Positions 1-9,094 of a stretch of DNA of 38,724 nt are shown in pieces; within the stretch, counting starts at the first letter, position 1; every line of letters starts with the position of its first letter. The stretch is from Hydrogenophilales bacterium CG_4_10_14_3_um_filter_58_23 (GTDB lineage: Bacteria; Pseudomonadota; Gammaproteobacteria; Burkholderiales; Sulfuricellaceae). The notes beneath the pieces were generated by a model, which searched no databases, had not been told where the DNA came from, and saw only the letters and a list, made by a program, of their open reading frames with translations. The translations under genes and the position numbers were made by a program. The stretch is from NCBI GenBank assembly GCA_002784065.1, contig PFJY01000096.1, positions 1 to 38,724 on the forward strand, in the 5' to 3' direction.

Positions 1-122
1 ACGCAATCATTGCACTATTTGGGCTATTCGTGAGCGGGATGATGTATTACCTGAAAAAGCGGCACGAGAACAATCAGCGCCAGTTCGATGATGTCGCACT
101 GCTTGACGACACCCGGCACTAA
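1..122 (+). CDS. 3' end of a small membrane-protein CDS (partial, hypothetical)
   Basis: Frame 3 is open from the window start to TAA at 120-122: ...IALFGLFVSGMMYYLKKRHENNQRQFDDVALLDDTRH*. One TM segment followed by a charged tail. Confidence 0.45.
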   Translation, partial: AIIALFGLFVSGMMYYLKKRHENNQRQFDDVALLDDTRH

Positions 123-125
123 GTT

Positions 126-626
126 TTACAGAATGGCCGGCTCGTCCGGCAGTTCGTTCTCGTTGGCTCCACTCGCCGGATAATGCTGAACCAGATGGCT
201 GGCTACTGCGCGGATTCCCTCCACCACGCCCTGCTCGAAACGCCCCTGGCGGAACGAACGCTCCATCTCCCGGCAGATCACCTCCCAGCCCGGCAGCCCG
301 ACATCGCGATGGATGCCTCTATCGGCGACAATTTCCACACGACGATCAGCGAGCAAAAGATAAATCAGCACGCCGTTATTGCGCTCGGTATCCCACACCC
401 GTAGCTGTGAAAACACCTCCACAGCGCGTTCGCGGGCACTGCGGCCTTGCAGCAGCGCCATGGGATCGAGCGACGCCTCGACGGCGAAGCGGATCTCCCC
501 GAAATGGGTCGCTTCGGATTCCTTGATCGCCGCCTCTATGGCTCGCATCGTGTGCTGAGGGAATACCCGCCTCATCCGCCATGGGGGTGTCAACAAATGT
601 CTGACAAGTCGCCTGATCTTCATCTT
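126..626 (-). CDS. TPM-domain protein (YgcG/Psb32-like), start trimmed to MKIRRLV
   Basis: ORF with EIRFAVEASL...RNNGVLIYLLLADRRVEIVADRGI, typical of TPM domains. Directly follows another TPM gene. Confidence 0.75.
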   Translation of the reverse strand, partial: KMKIRRLVRHLLTPPWRMRRVFPQHTMRAIEAAIKESEATHFGEIRFAVEASLDPMALLQGRSARERAVEVFSQLRVWDTERNNGVLIYLLLADRRVEIVADRGIHRDVGLPGWEVICREMERSFRQGRFEQGVVEGIRAVASHLVQHYPASGANENELPDEPAIL

Positions 627-627
627 T

Positions 628-1470
628 TCACCAATTTCCCGATGCGCCGCCGCCGCCAAAACCGCCGCCCCCACCGCTAAATCCCCCACCACTTCCACCC
701 GACCAGCCACCACCGCCGCCGCTGGACCAGCCCCCGCCACCGTGGCGGCCAAGGAGGGTAAAGATGAAAACGAACAAGCCGGCAACCAGCGCCATCATTA
801 GCGAGGCGAACAATAGCCAAGCGACGACGACTGCGACAGAGCCGGCAACAATCCCGCCGACAAACGGGCCGAGCAGAGCGCGCATCGCGCCCCCCACAAC
901 GACTGCCAGCACGAAACCAATAGCCAGCCAATCTCCGCTGACGCCGCCACCGTCTTTCGACGGAGACGATTTCTGCTCCGGCAACGGCTCACCGTCGACC
1001 ACCTTGATGATGCGATCGACCCCGGCGCGGATGCCGCCGTAGTAGTCATCCTGCTTGAAGTGGGGCGTGATGATTTCACTGACGATGCGCTTCGCCACCG
1101 CATCGGGAATCGCCCCCTCCAGGCCGTAACCCACCTCGATGCGCAACTTGCGGTCGTTCCTGGCAATCAGGAGCAGCACGCCGTCATCCACGCCCTTGCG
1201 CCCGAGCTTCCAGGCGTCGGCCACACGGATGGCGTATTGCTCGATGGTTTCAGGCTGGGTAGTGGGAACGATCAGAACGGCGATCTGGCTGCCTTTTCTA
1301 TTTTCAAAGGCTTGCAGGGTTTGTTCCAGCGCGGCTTGCTGGCCGGGTTGTAGCGTCCCGGTCAGATCGGTGACACGCGCCTTGAGGGGCGGCACCGCCA
1401 CCTCCGCCACCGCCCATGGTGCAGAAAGCAGCCACAGGGCAGCGAGCAGGCTGGTCAGCCAGCGTTGCAT
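628..1470 (-). CDS. TPM-domain membrane protein with Gly-rich C-terminus (YgcG family)
   Basis: Signal peptide, ARVTDLTGTL...QIAVLIVPTT...DDGVLLLIARNDRKLRIEVGYGLEG, TM segments and a GGGGWSSGGGGG tail. Confidence 0.85.
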   Translation of the reverse strand: MQRWLTSLLAALWLLSAPWAVAEVAVPPLKARVTDLTGTLQPGQQAALEQTLQAFENRKGSQIAVLIVPTTQPETIEQYAIRVADAWKLGRKGVDDGVLLLIARNDRKLRIEVGYGLEGAIPDAVAKRIVSEIITPHFKQDDYYGGIRAGVDRIIKVVDGEPLPEQKSSPSKDGGGVSGDWLAIGFVLAVVVGGAMRALLGPFVGGIVAGSVAVVVAWLLFASLMMALVAGLFVFIFTLLGRHGGGGWSSGGGGGWSGGSGGGFSGGGGGFGGGGASGNW

Positions 1471-2076
1471 TTACTTGACGGCCGGCACGGTGCCAAAATC
1501 CACCTTGGGCGCGGTGGAAATTTCTTTCTCATTTTCCACGCTGAAGTTGGGTTTGGTCTTGAAACCGAACATCATCGCGGTGAGATTGCCGGGGAAGGAG
1601 CGCACCGTCACGTTGTACTCCTGCACCGCCTTGATATAGCGGTTGCGAGCGACGGTGATGCGGTTTTCCGTACCTTCAAGCTGCGCCTGCAAGTCGCGGA
1701 ACAAGCCATCGGCCTTGAGCTGCGGGTAGTTCTCCGACACCGCCAGCAGGCGGGAAAGCGCGCTGGTCATCTGGGCCTGCGCCTGTTGGAACTTGGCAAA
1801 AGCCTGCTCGTCGTTAATCAGCTCGGGGGTCGCCTGAATCGAACCCACCTTGGCGCGCGCCTCGGTCACCCGAGTCAGCACCTCTTTCTCGTGCGCTGCA
1901 TAGCCCTTGACCACGTTCACCAGATTGGGCACCAGATCGGCCCGGCGCTGGTACTGGTTGAGCACCTCGGACCAGCTCGCCTTGATCTGCTCGTCGGTGG
2001 ATTGCAACGTATTGTAGCCGCAGCCGCTCAAGGGCAGGGACAGCAGCAAAATAACGGATAACAGCCAGTTACGCAT
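1471..2076 (-). CDS. lemA: LemA family protein (start trimmed to MRNWLL)
   Basis: Lipoprotein-like N-terminus LSGCGYNTLQ; YQRRADLVPNLVNVVKGYAAHEKEVLTRVTEARAKV is typical LemA. RBS-like GGAGG upstream of ATG. Confidence 0.9.
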   Translation of the reverse strand: MRNWLLSVILLLSLPLSGCGYNTLQSTDEQIKASWSEVLNQYQRRADLVPNLVNVVKGYAAHEKEVLTRVTEARAKVGSIQATPELINDEQAFAKFQQAQAQMTSALSRLLAVSENYPQLKADGLFRDLQAQLEGTENRITVARNRYIKAVQEYNVTVRSFPGNLTAMMFGFKTKPNFSVENEKEISTAPKVDFGTVPAVK

Positions 2077-2086
2077 AACGACCTCC

Positions 2087-2124
2087 TGAGTAAGCAACAC
2101 TGTTTTGAGTAAGCAACACTGTTT
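2087..2124. repeat. Perfect 19-bp tandem duplication TGAGTAAGCAACACTGTTT x2
   Basis: Copies at 2087-2105 and 2106-2124, immediately upstream of the lemA RBS. Confidence 0.95.
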
Positions 2125-2803
2125 ATAGTGTAGCCGGTTCTTTGGAACACAAGTCCTGCATGGTCTGTTTCGCCAGGCACAAATCTTCCCACGCCCTGGC
2201 CTTGTCTTGCAGGGTGCGCAGCAAATAAGCGGGGTGATAGGTCACGATCAGCGGAATGCCCTGGTAAGCGTGCACCTTGCCGCGCAGGCTGGCGATGGTC
2301 GCCTCGCGCCCGAGCAGCGTCTCGGAGGCAACTTTTCCCAGAGTCACAATCAGCTTCGGCTGGATCAGTTCGATCTGGCGACGCAGGAAGGGCATGCAGG
2401 CAGCGATCTCATCGGGGAGAGGATTGCGGTTGCCGGGCGGGCGCGACTTCACCACGTTGGCGATATACACGTTATCGCCCCGCTTCAGCCCGATGCTTTT
2501 CAGCATGTTGTCGAGCAGCTTGCCGGCTTGGCCGACGAAAGGTTCGCCCTGGGCGTCCTCGTCCGCGCCGGGCGCCTCGCCGATAAACAGCCAGTCGGCG
2601 TTCTCGTCGCCGACGCCGAACACCGTCCGGGTGCGGGTTTTGTGAAGTTCGCAGGCGGTGCAGCCTGCCACTGCGGCTTTAAGCTCGGCCCAATCCATGG
2701 TTCCTGTATCAACCAGACCAGGCGCATCAGCCGGCACCGCGCGAGCACGCCACACCGGCCCCAGCCCCATTTCCTGAAGATAGAGCTCGCGCCTGCCCGT
2801 CAT
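2123..2803 (-). CDS. Uracil-DNA glycosylase, family 4-like (start trimmed to MTGRRELY)
   Basis: [54 protein letters not shown] and YHPAYLLR motifs. Confidence 0.9.
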   Translation of the reverse strand: MTGRRELYLQEMGLGPVWRARAVPADAPGLVDTGTMDWAELKAAVAGCTACELHKTRTRTVFGVGDENADWLFIGEAPGADEDAQGEPFVGQAGKLLDNMLKSIGLKRGDNVYIANVVKSRPPGNRNPLPDEIAACMPFLRRQIELIQPKLIVTLGKVASETLLGREATIASLRGKVHAYQGIPLIVTYHPAYLLRTLQDKARAWEDLCLAKQTMQDLCSKEPATL

Positions 2804-3261
2804 AATGATAACTCCATCAGAACCGCATCCTCGCGCCCCTCTTCGGCCGGGTAGTATTTCTTGCGCACGGCGATTTCGGAAAAACCGGTGCTCAGGTAAA
2901 GCTGACGCGCCGCAACATTGGAAGGACGCACCTCCAGAAGCAGGGTTTCGGCATGATAATCGCGCGCCCGATCGATCAACTGGTGAAGGAAGCGCCGCCC
3001 CAGCCCCCTGCCCTGCCAACCCGGTGCAATGCCCAGGTTAAGCAGATGCGCTTCGCCCACCGCCACCATCATCACGCTGTAGCCGATCACCAACCCGCTG
3101 AGCTCATACACCCAGCAACTGTAGCCGGCATTGAGCGAGTCGCGAAAGTTGCCGTAGCTCCACGGGAAAGGATAAATCTCGTATTCGATGGCAACCACCG
3201 CCTCAACATCCTCCCTGCCCATTGGGCGGATAGAGGCAATTTCCTGCAACTGTGCGCTCAT
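2800..3261 (-). CDS. rimI: Ribosomal-protein-alanine N-acetyltransferase
   Basis: GNAT motif LGIAPGWQGRGLGRRFLHQLI and LLLEVRPSNVAARQLYLSTGF; adjacent to tsaB. Confidence 0.9.
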   Translation of the reverse strand: MSAQLQEIASIRPMGREDVEAVVAIEYEIYPFPWSYGNFRDSLNAGYSCWVYELSGLVIGYSVMMVAVGEAHLLNLGIAPGWQGRGLGRRFLHQLIDRARDYHAETLLLEVRPSNVAARQLYLSTGFSEIAVRKKYYPAEEGREDAVLMELSL

Positions 3262-3929
3262 CGTTCGCTCGTCTTCAACGCGACTTTATTACGGATATAC
3301 AGCGGCGCTGCTTCGGCCGCATCCATGCCCAAGCCGCGCTTGAACTGCGCGGCGCCCAGCGCGGCGATCTCCGCCGCATGGGGAAAAACATCGGGCATCA
3401 CTTCGACAAGCCGCCCGGCATAACGGCTGCGCAATATCTCGCCATGAGCCGCAAAGCCGTTGCCGCAGCCGGTCCAGTGTTCACCCGCCACATCCGGCGT
3501 TTGCTGCGGCGAACTCAATCCGGGCGCATTCAAGGTACGCCACCCGCCTTCGGTTTTTTCATACACGCCATGGTAAACCTCGCCCATGCGCGCATCCAGG
3601 CAGGCGATCACGCGGCCTGCACCCGATGCTTCGGCCAGCGCCAGCAGCGTACACACCCCCGCCACCGGCAAATCCGCGCCAAATGCCAAGCCCTGCGCCA
3701 CCCCGCAACCGATGCGCAGGCCGGTAAACGACCCCGGCCCCTCGCCAAAAGCGATGCCGTCCAGCGCCTTCAAATCCAGCCCCGCCTCAGCCAGCAATTC
3801 ATGCACCATCGGCAGCAACAGCTCGGAGTGGCGCTGCCCGGCCAATTCCTCGCGCACGAGCATTTCACCATCCAGCCACAAGGCGACGGAACAGAGCTCT
3901 GTAGAAGAGTCGATGGCGAGAATTTTCAT
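3258..3929 (-). CDS. tsaB: tRNA threonylcarbamoyladenosine biosynthesis protein TsaB
   Basis: MKILAIDSSTELCSVAL...GEGPGSFTGLRIG motif. Confidence 0.92.
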   Translation of the reverse strand: MKILAIDSSTELCSVALWLDGEMLVREELAGQRHSELLLPMVHELLAEAGLDLKALDGIAFGEGPGSFTGLRIGCGVAQGLAFGADLPVAGVCTLLALAEASGAGRVIACLDARMGEVYHGVYEKTEGGWRTLNAPGLSSPQQTPDVAGEHWTGCGNGFAAHGEILRSRYAGRLVEVMPDVFPHAAEIAALGAAQFKRGLGMDAAEAAPLYIRNKVALKTSER

Positions 3930-4103
3930 AGGTTGCATAATCGGAATTTTTGGCCCTAATCTCCTCCGTTGAGCTGGGGTGCAAAACTGGAAGCATGACG
4001 ATACTTAGGCTCCTTGGCAAGAGCTGGACGAAAACTCGAGGAATTTACGCGGCCATGCGTCTGCACCACTTGGCCGCCCTTTCGCCCGCGCCAGTACCCT
4101 CCT

Positions 4104-4478
4104 CTACCCCATCTCGATATCCCGCCAAGCGGCAACCCTGTCCAACCCACTATCTTCCCTGCCAGCCCATCCGAGACAGCGGATCAGCAAATCGTTGTCG
4201 ATGGCAAAATCCATCACAAAACGGAACGCTGCCGGGTCTCTTTCCTCCAGCCTGATATCCACCAGCAAACCGCGCCCCCCCTCGATGGTGAGCGGCCTTA
4301 CGCAGGGAGAATATTTCAAACGTCCATCCCCGCCGAAAGTGGAAAACTGTCCCGCAAGCCGGTACACCCAGTCTCCGGGACGAAAGATGTGCCCGGAACT
4401 GACCTTCCCGAGGATCAGCACGGCATCGCAGGAACGCGATGCCACGCAGTCCGCCACCACTTCGCTCATCGCCTTCAT
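4104..4478 (-). CDS. DUF3579-like protein
   Basis: VLILGKVSSGHIFRPGDWVYRLAG...LKYSPCVRPLTIEGGRGLLVDIRLEERDPAAFRFVMDFAIDNDLL resembles my recollection of DUF3579. Start overlaps the stop of the TusA gene. Confidence 0.6.
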   Translation of the reverse strand: MKAMSEVVADCVASRSCDAVLILGKVSSGHIFRPGDWVYRLAGQFSTFGGDGRLKYSPCVRPLTIEGGRGLLVDIRLEERDPAAFRFVMDFAIDNDLLIRCLGWAGREDSGLDRVAAWRDIEMG

Positions 4479-4963
4479 CCCTTGCGAATAAAGAAAGCCC
4501 ATACGCCAGGCCCGGTTTCCTGGGTGTCCAGCAACACGTTCCCGGTCGCTGCGCACCAGGTGCCGACCTCGTCCCTGGTGGACGGGCAGGTGCTGACCAG
4601 CTTCATGATCTGCCCCTGGGACATGGTGTTGAAAATCTTCCTCGCTTCGATCACCGGGCCGGGGCAGACTAGCCCCGTCACGTCCAGGGTTACGTTGGGC
4701 GCAATCGCCGCCTTTTTTCCCTTGCGCACGTAATATTCGGTCGTGCCGCCAGTCTGCTTCTCGGAGTGGATAACCTCGTTTCCCGTCGCCTTCGCCCAGG
4801 AAAACAGGTCATCCCGCGTACCGGGGCAATCCGATTTCAATAGTAAGACTTCGCCGGTTTTTATATCATCCAGCACCCGTTTTGCGCCCAGCAGGGGATG
4901 GGGGCAAACCTGCCCCGTCATGTCCACGACGATATTCGGTTTGATCAGAGTTTCATTTTCCAT
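4475..4963 (-). CDS. Tandem (two-domain) TusA-like sulfur carrier protein
   Basis: Two repeats each with a CPxP motif: VDMTGQVCPHPLLGAKRVL...DCPGTRDDLFSW and LDVTGLVCPGPVIEARKIF...TCPSTRDEVGTW. Confidence 0.85.
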   Translation of the reverse strand: MENETLIKPNIVVDMTGQVCPHPLLGAKRVLDDIKTGEVLLLKSDCPGTRDDLFSWAKATGNEVIHSEKQTGGTTEYYVRKGKKAAIAPNVTLDVTGLVCPGPVIEARKIFNTMSQGQIMKLVSTCPSTRDEVGTWCAATGNVLLDTQETGPGVWAFFIRKG

Positions 4964-5075
4964 GTCCGTTCTCCTCAATTCAATTCATTGAACAGCATAA
5001 TAACAACCCCGGAATTGAAACAAAAAGAATATAAAGCTATTATTAAATAACTTATAGTTATAAGAAGAAACCATC

Positions 5076-6017
5076 ATGAAGCTGCAACAGTTGCGCTACC
5101 TGTGCGAAGTGGCGAAACAGGGATTGAACGTCTCGGCGGCCGCGGAAAAGCTGTACACCTCCCAGCCCGGCGTGTCGAAGCAGATCCGGCTGCTGGAAGA
5201 AGAACTGGGAATCGATATCTTCGTCCGCAATGGCAAGCGGGTGACGGAAATCACCGAACCGGGGAAGGTGATACTCGCGATTGCGGAGCGCCTCCTGCGG
5301 GAGGCGGAAAATCTCAAACTGGCCGGCAAGGACTTCAGCAACGAAAGCAGCGGCAGCCTGGTGATCGCCACCACCCACACCCAAGCCCGCTACGCACTAC
5401 CCCAGACGGTCAAGGCCTTTGTGCTACGTTACCCCGGGGTGAATCTCGTCCTACACCAAGGAAACCCGACCCAGGTGGCGCAGAGGGTGGTGTCGGGCGA
5501 AGCCGACATCGCCATCGCCACGGAAACCATCGCCGAAGTGAAGGAACTGGTGAGCATGCCCTGCCACCAGTGGAGCCACGGCATCATTACCCCGCCCAAG
5601 CACCCGCTGCTGAAGGAAAAAACGCTCTCGCTGGAAGCTATTGCGCGCTATCCGATTGTCACCTATGACACCGCGTTCGCCGGTCGCTCGCGCATCAACC
5701 GCGCGTTCGAGCGCAAGGCGCTTACACCCAGGGTGGTTTTAACCGCCATCGACTCGGATGTGATCAAGACCTACGTGGAACTAGGCCTCGGCATCGGCAT
5801 CGTCGCCAGGATGGCGTTCGACCCGCAGAGTGACAAGGGCTTGCGTATGCTGAACGCCGATCACCTGTTCGAATCCAGCACCACGCGCATCGGCCTGCGC
5901 CACGGCGCCTACCTGCGCGGCTATGTGTACGAGTTCATCCACCTGTTCGCGCCGCATCTGACGCGCGATGTGGTGGACACCACCCTGCGCGGCGGCGGGG
6001 TGGATTTCGAGCTGTAG
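5076..6017 (+). CDS. CysB-family LysR-type transcriptional regulator
   Basis: MKLQQLRYLCEVAKQGLNVSAAAEKLYTSQPGVSKQIRLLEEELGIDIFVRNGKRV is typical CysB/Cbl. Confidence 0.92.
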   Translation: MKLQQLRYLCEVAKQGLNVSAAAEKLYTSQPGVSKQIRLLEEELGIDIFVRNGKRVTEITEPGKVILAIAERLLREAENLKLAGKDFSNESSGSLVIATTHTQARYALPQTVKAFVLRYPGVNLVLHQGNPTQVAQRVVSGEADIAIATETIAEVKELVSMPCHQWSHGIITPPKHPLLKEKTLSLEAIARYPIVTYDTAFAGRSRINRAFERKALTPRVVLTAIDSDVIKTYVELGLGIGIVARMAFDPQSDKGLRMLNADHLFESSTTRIGLRHGAYLRGYVYEFIHLFAPHLTRDVVDTTLRGGGVDFEL

Positions 6018-6047
6018 AATCCGGCGCCCGGTCGGAAGTGCGGATTA

Positions 6048-6446
6048 CTAGCAGGGCGGCACGACCCTGGAAGCAACCCGGCCATGTGCCTGCGCCACTT
6101 GCGCCACCGCCTCTTCAAGCGGCAAGCCCGCCTCCACCCCGTCCATGATCATGCGCTGCAGGATGGCGCCAAGCATCTCCACGTTGCCCTGGCCATGCTC
6201 CCGCAGTGCGCGCAAAAACATCAACATATTGATATCCGCGAACTGCTCCTCGAACTCGTCATAGTCCTTGCCGGTGGCAAGCCAGTAGCAAAGATCGTAG
6301 GCGAGTGCGAAAACTGCGTTCAACTGCTCTTCCCCGATACCTGGCACATTCAGGGATATTTCCTGCATCAGACCATGCCGAAAATCGTCCAGATCATAGT
6401 CCACTTCGCCTTTAACCACCTGCTGCGGTGTAAATTCCCATTCCAT
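6048..6446 (-). CDS. Hypothetical protein, start trimmed to MEWEFTPQ
   Basis: Acidic ORF in the same orientation as the molybdoenzyme operon; adjacent to the ferredoxin gene. Confidence 0.6.
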   Translation of the reverse strand: MEWEFTPQQVVKGEVDYDLDDFRHGLMQEISLNVPGIGEEQLNAVFALAYDLCYWLATGKDYDEFEEQFADINMLMFLRALREHGQGNVEMLGAILQRMIMDGVEAGLPLEEAVAQVAQAHGRVASRVVPPC

Positions 6447-6468
6447 AACTGCCTCCCCCGTGAAAAGA

Positions 6469-7560
6469 CTATCCGAACAGCGATGCAAAATCAGCGTCAT
6501 CTCCCTCGCAGATTGGACAGATTTCTGCCGGAGCGGGCGAGATGAAGAAGCGGTCGCAGCGGGCGCAGCGTTGTTTGCCGAGGGCGTGCAGGATCACCGG
6601 TTCGGATGCCTTGGAAAGACTTTTCAGTTCGTCCTGAAAATGCAACACATGCGGCTGGCAGACCTCGACGCACACACCGCAGCCAACGCAGCGGGAGAAC
6701 TGGAACCCCAATCCCCAGGCCGTTCCGCTTTCCCTGATTTGCATTGCGCCGGTGGGACAGGCGCGGGCGCAGGCCTCGCAGGCAGTGCAGCCGGGCCTGA
6801 CGCCGACTTGGGCGGCGTAAAGCGCCGGATGGGCGGGCAAGGGGGCATGATCCTCCGGTTCGGCTTCAAAGAGGATTTGCAGCAATTCCCGTCCGGCGGT
6901 GGAAAACGGCGCGGCGAAGCGGATTGCCTTGAGGGGAACAGGCTGCGCCTCGATGACGGAAATCGGGCGTGTCAGCTGATCCGCGCCACGCCCGATGAAA
7001 CGGCGAAACAGGTGGCGACGGGAGGGATCGTGCCCAGCCTTGGCAGGTTCCGTTTCGCCCTCGTCAGGCACGCTGATTTCGGCCCACTTGTCGCCGCCGG
7101 CCACGCCCCGCAGCGCTTCGACCGCTTCCAGATGGAGGCCCAGCCGTGCTTCTCCGCGCGCGCCATGAACGCATTCGGCGCAATGCCGGGTGCCGGCCAG
7201 CGTGACGGCAACGCCGCGACTGGTCAGGTAGGCCAGCATCGCCGCATCCAGCCCACCCAGGCAGGGCACGATTTCATCGCCATTGAATTCGGAAGGGGCA
7301 CAGGCGAAAGTCACTTCGGGCAGTTTGACGGCGCGCTTCAACACCTCGATGCGGGGCAGGTTGTCCGCCAGCAGGGCTTCGGTGGGGCAGGCGGCGGCGC
7401 ACAGGGCGCAGTTCCGGCACGCCGACGCGCTGATCCTGATACCTTCGTCGGATAGTTCCACCGCATCGTGGGGGCATGCCTCGGCACAGCGGCTGCACCC
7501 GCTGTAACGGTAGCGGTAGCGGGTGCAGCGGGTGGCGCGGTATTCGGGCTGAGTCAGCAT
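6469..7560 (-). CDS. 4Fe-4S polyferredoxin-like protein with C-terminal Cys-rich (zinc-ribbon-like) segment
   Basis: CSRCAEACPHDA, CRNCALCAAACPTEA, CTACEACARACPTGA, CVGCGVCVEVCQPH and CARCDRFF...CPIC motifs. Confidence 0.85.
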   Translation of the reverse strand: MLTQPEYRATRCTRYRYRYSGCSRCAEACPHDAVELSDEGIRISASACRNCALCAAACPTEALLADNLPRIEVLKRAVKLPEVTFACAPSEFNGDEIVPCLGGLDAAMLAYLTSRGVAVTLAGTRHCAECVHGARGEARLGLHLEAVEALRGVAGGDKWAEISVPDEGETEPAKAGHDPSRRHLFRRFIGRGADQLTRPISVIEAQPVPLKAIRFAAPFSTAGRELLQILFEAEPEDHAPLPAHPALYAAQVGVRPGCTACEACARACPTGAMQIRESGTAWGLGFQFSRCVGCGVCVEVCQPHVLHFQDELKSLSKASEPVILHALGKQRCARCDRFFISPAPAEICPICEGDDADFASLFG

Positions 7561-7563
7561 GAA

Positions 7564-8007
7564 TTATTTGTACTCGTGCAGCGCCTTCCCCTGCTCGCAG
7601 GTATTGCTGGGAATGGTGAAACTTTGCGGCGCAACAAGTTCTGTTCCAGCGGAGGATTTATTGCCGCCCGCCTGCACCTGCTTCCAGGCAGCGTAGCCGC
7701 CTTTCACTGCGTAGACGTCCTCGCCGCTTTTCCCCGCGACCGACCGGGCAGCCGCAAGGGCCCGTTCGTCGCTGTCGCCCACCACCACCGCGAAGCCGCC
7801 CGGCTTGGGCTTGACGCCTTCCTGGTAGACCACGGCGAAGGGGATTGGCTGCTGTTTGCGCCGGCCTTCGCTGCGGGCGTCGATCACGCAGCAGGGCTGC
7901 CCTTTCTTCAGTACTTCCCGGAGCTGGGCGCCATCCAGCAGCGCTGCCCCGGCAGCCCATGCCGGCACGGACACAGCCCATGCCAGCAGAATCAGAAATT
8001 TTCTCAT
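7564..8007 (-). CDS. Exported rhodanese-like protein without an obvious active-site cysteine
   Basis: Signal peptide; CVIDARSEGRRK...AVKGGYAAWKQV rhodanese-like ends; the expected catalytic loop reads VVVGDSDERALAAA without Cys. Confidence 0.6.
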   Translation of the reverse strand: MRKFLILLAWAVSVPAWAAGAALLDGAQLREVLKKGQPCCVIDARSEGRRKQQPIPFAVVYQEGVKPKPGGFAVVVGDSDERALAAARSVAGKSGEDVYAVKGGYAAWKQVQAGGNKSSAGTELVAPQSFTIPSNTCEQGKALHEYK

Positions 8008-8699
8008 GCCACATCCTTTTCTGCGGGTTCCAGTGCCTGGCGCAGGGCCAGCATCGCCGCTTCGTCGTAAAATTCGTTATCGGGAATGGCCAGATTTCTT
8101 GCCTGGCCGTACAGCACCCATGGTAGCAAATCCGCACCGAAGTCCGCCAGAGGGGTCAGGCACAGCCGGCTGCCGAACTGCTCCACCAGTTCGGCGCAAA
8201 GGTTGAGATCGGCGTCGTCGGCGATGTCCGCCCCCAGCAGTGCCAGAGAGGCGCCGCGCTCCAGCATCTGGCCAGTCCACCAGCCGGCTTCGGTGCCGCT
8301 GCGGCTGCCGTCGCTTTTCAGCACTTCCCAGGCCGGTTTGGCATAGGAGGGCGTGACGCATCTGAAATCGGCGTTGGAGGTGAAGTCCAGCGCCCAGTTG
8401 ACCTCCATGCGCCGCGCGGGAACCCATACCCCCACCCTCTCGGCGCCAAACTCCCTGCTCAGGGTCTCGATCAGGCTGCCGTCCAGCAGCGCGGCCTCGC
8501 CCGGCAGCACCCGCGCAGCGCCCCGTGCCAGCAACGCGCGGGCGCGTTCCCGCCCGGCGCTGCGCAGCACCACCGAGACGCGGGTCAGATCCTCGGGCAG
8601 ATCATCGCCATCAAACAGAAAAACAGGCTCCGCAAAAGGAACGCCTGCGGGTTTGGCCCAGCGGCGCAGGGTGATTTCCGGTGTGGATTCGTTCATCAA
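8004..8699 (-). CDS. Hypothetical protein, molybdoenzyme-associated
   Basis: 231-aa ORF overlapping its neighbours by 4 bp (translational coupling). Confidence 0.7.
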   Translation of the reverse strand: MMNESTPEITLRRWAKPAGVPFAEPVFLFDGDDLPEDLTRVSVVLRSAGRERARALLARGAARVLPGEAALLDGSLIETLSREFGAERVGVWVPARRMEVNWALDFTSNADFRCVTPSYAKPAWEVLKSDGSRSGTEAGWWTGQMLERGASLALLGADIADDADLNLCAELVEQFGSRLCLTPLADFGADLLPWVLYGQARNLAIPDNEFYDEAAMLALRQALEPAEKDVA

Positions 8700-9094
8700 T
8701 TCATTACCTGATAGACAAGTTTATTGAAAACGAAAGGCTGCATGGGGCAGTCGGCATCGTGCTCCAGCCATACCAACTGGGGCAGCAAGGTATTCAGGGT
8801 CTCCAGGACGGGCGCAATCTCCAGCCCGCAGTAAACGGGCAGGAAACGCGGCAGCATGGCCAGGGCATCCTCGGCGAGCAGCGCCGCGCCGTCCTGGTTG
8901 TGGTTCTGGGTGAAATGAAAGGACAGCGCGGCAAATGCCAAGCCTTGCAGGAACTGGGCGTCCGGGTCTTCCTGCCCTTTCGATCGGGTCTGGATCAGGG
9001 TGTTCCAGCGCTCTCCCAGCCAGTCGTGGACAGCGCCGAAATTGTTGGCGTTCCACAGCAACGCCAGTTCGTCCCAGGCGAAGGCAGGGTTCAT
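8696..9094 (-). CDS. Small helical protein, possibly DUF309-like
   Basis: NNFGAVHDWLGERWN...FLQGLAFAALSFHFTQNHNQDGAALLAEDAL weakly resembles DUF309; overlaps torD-like stop. Confidence 0.5.
   Translation of the reverse strand: MNPAFAWDELALLWNANNFGAVHDWLGERWNTLIQTRSKGQEDPDAQFLQGLAFAALSFHFTQNHNQDGAALLAEDALAMLPRFLPVYCGLEIAPVLETLNTLLPQLVWLEHDADCPMQPFVFNKLVYQVMN

Noticed and set aside
7500-7535. CGGTAG-type short repeats near the polyferredoxin start
   Set aside because: Only two or three imperfect copies inside coding sequence (RYRYRY); explained by codon repetition.
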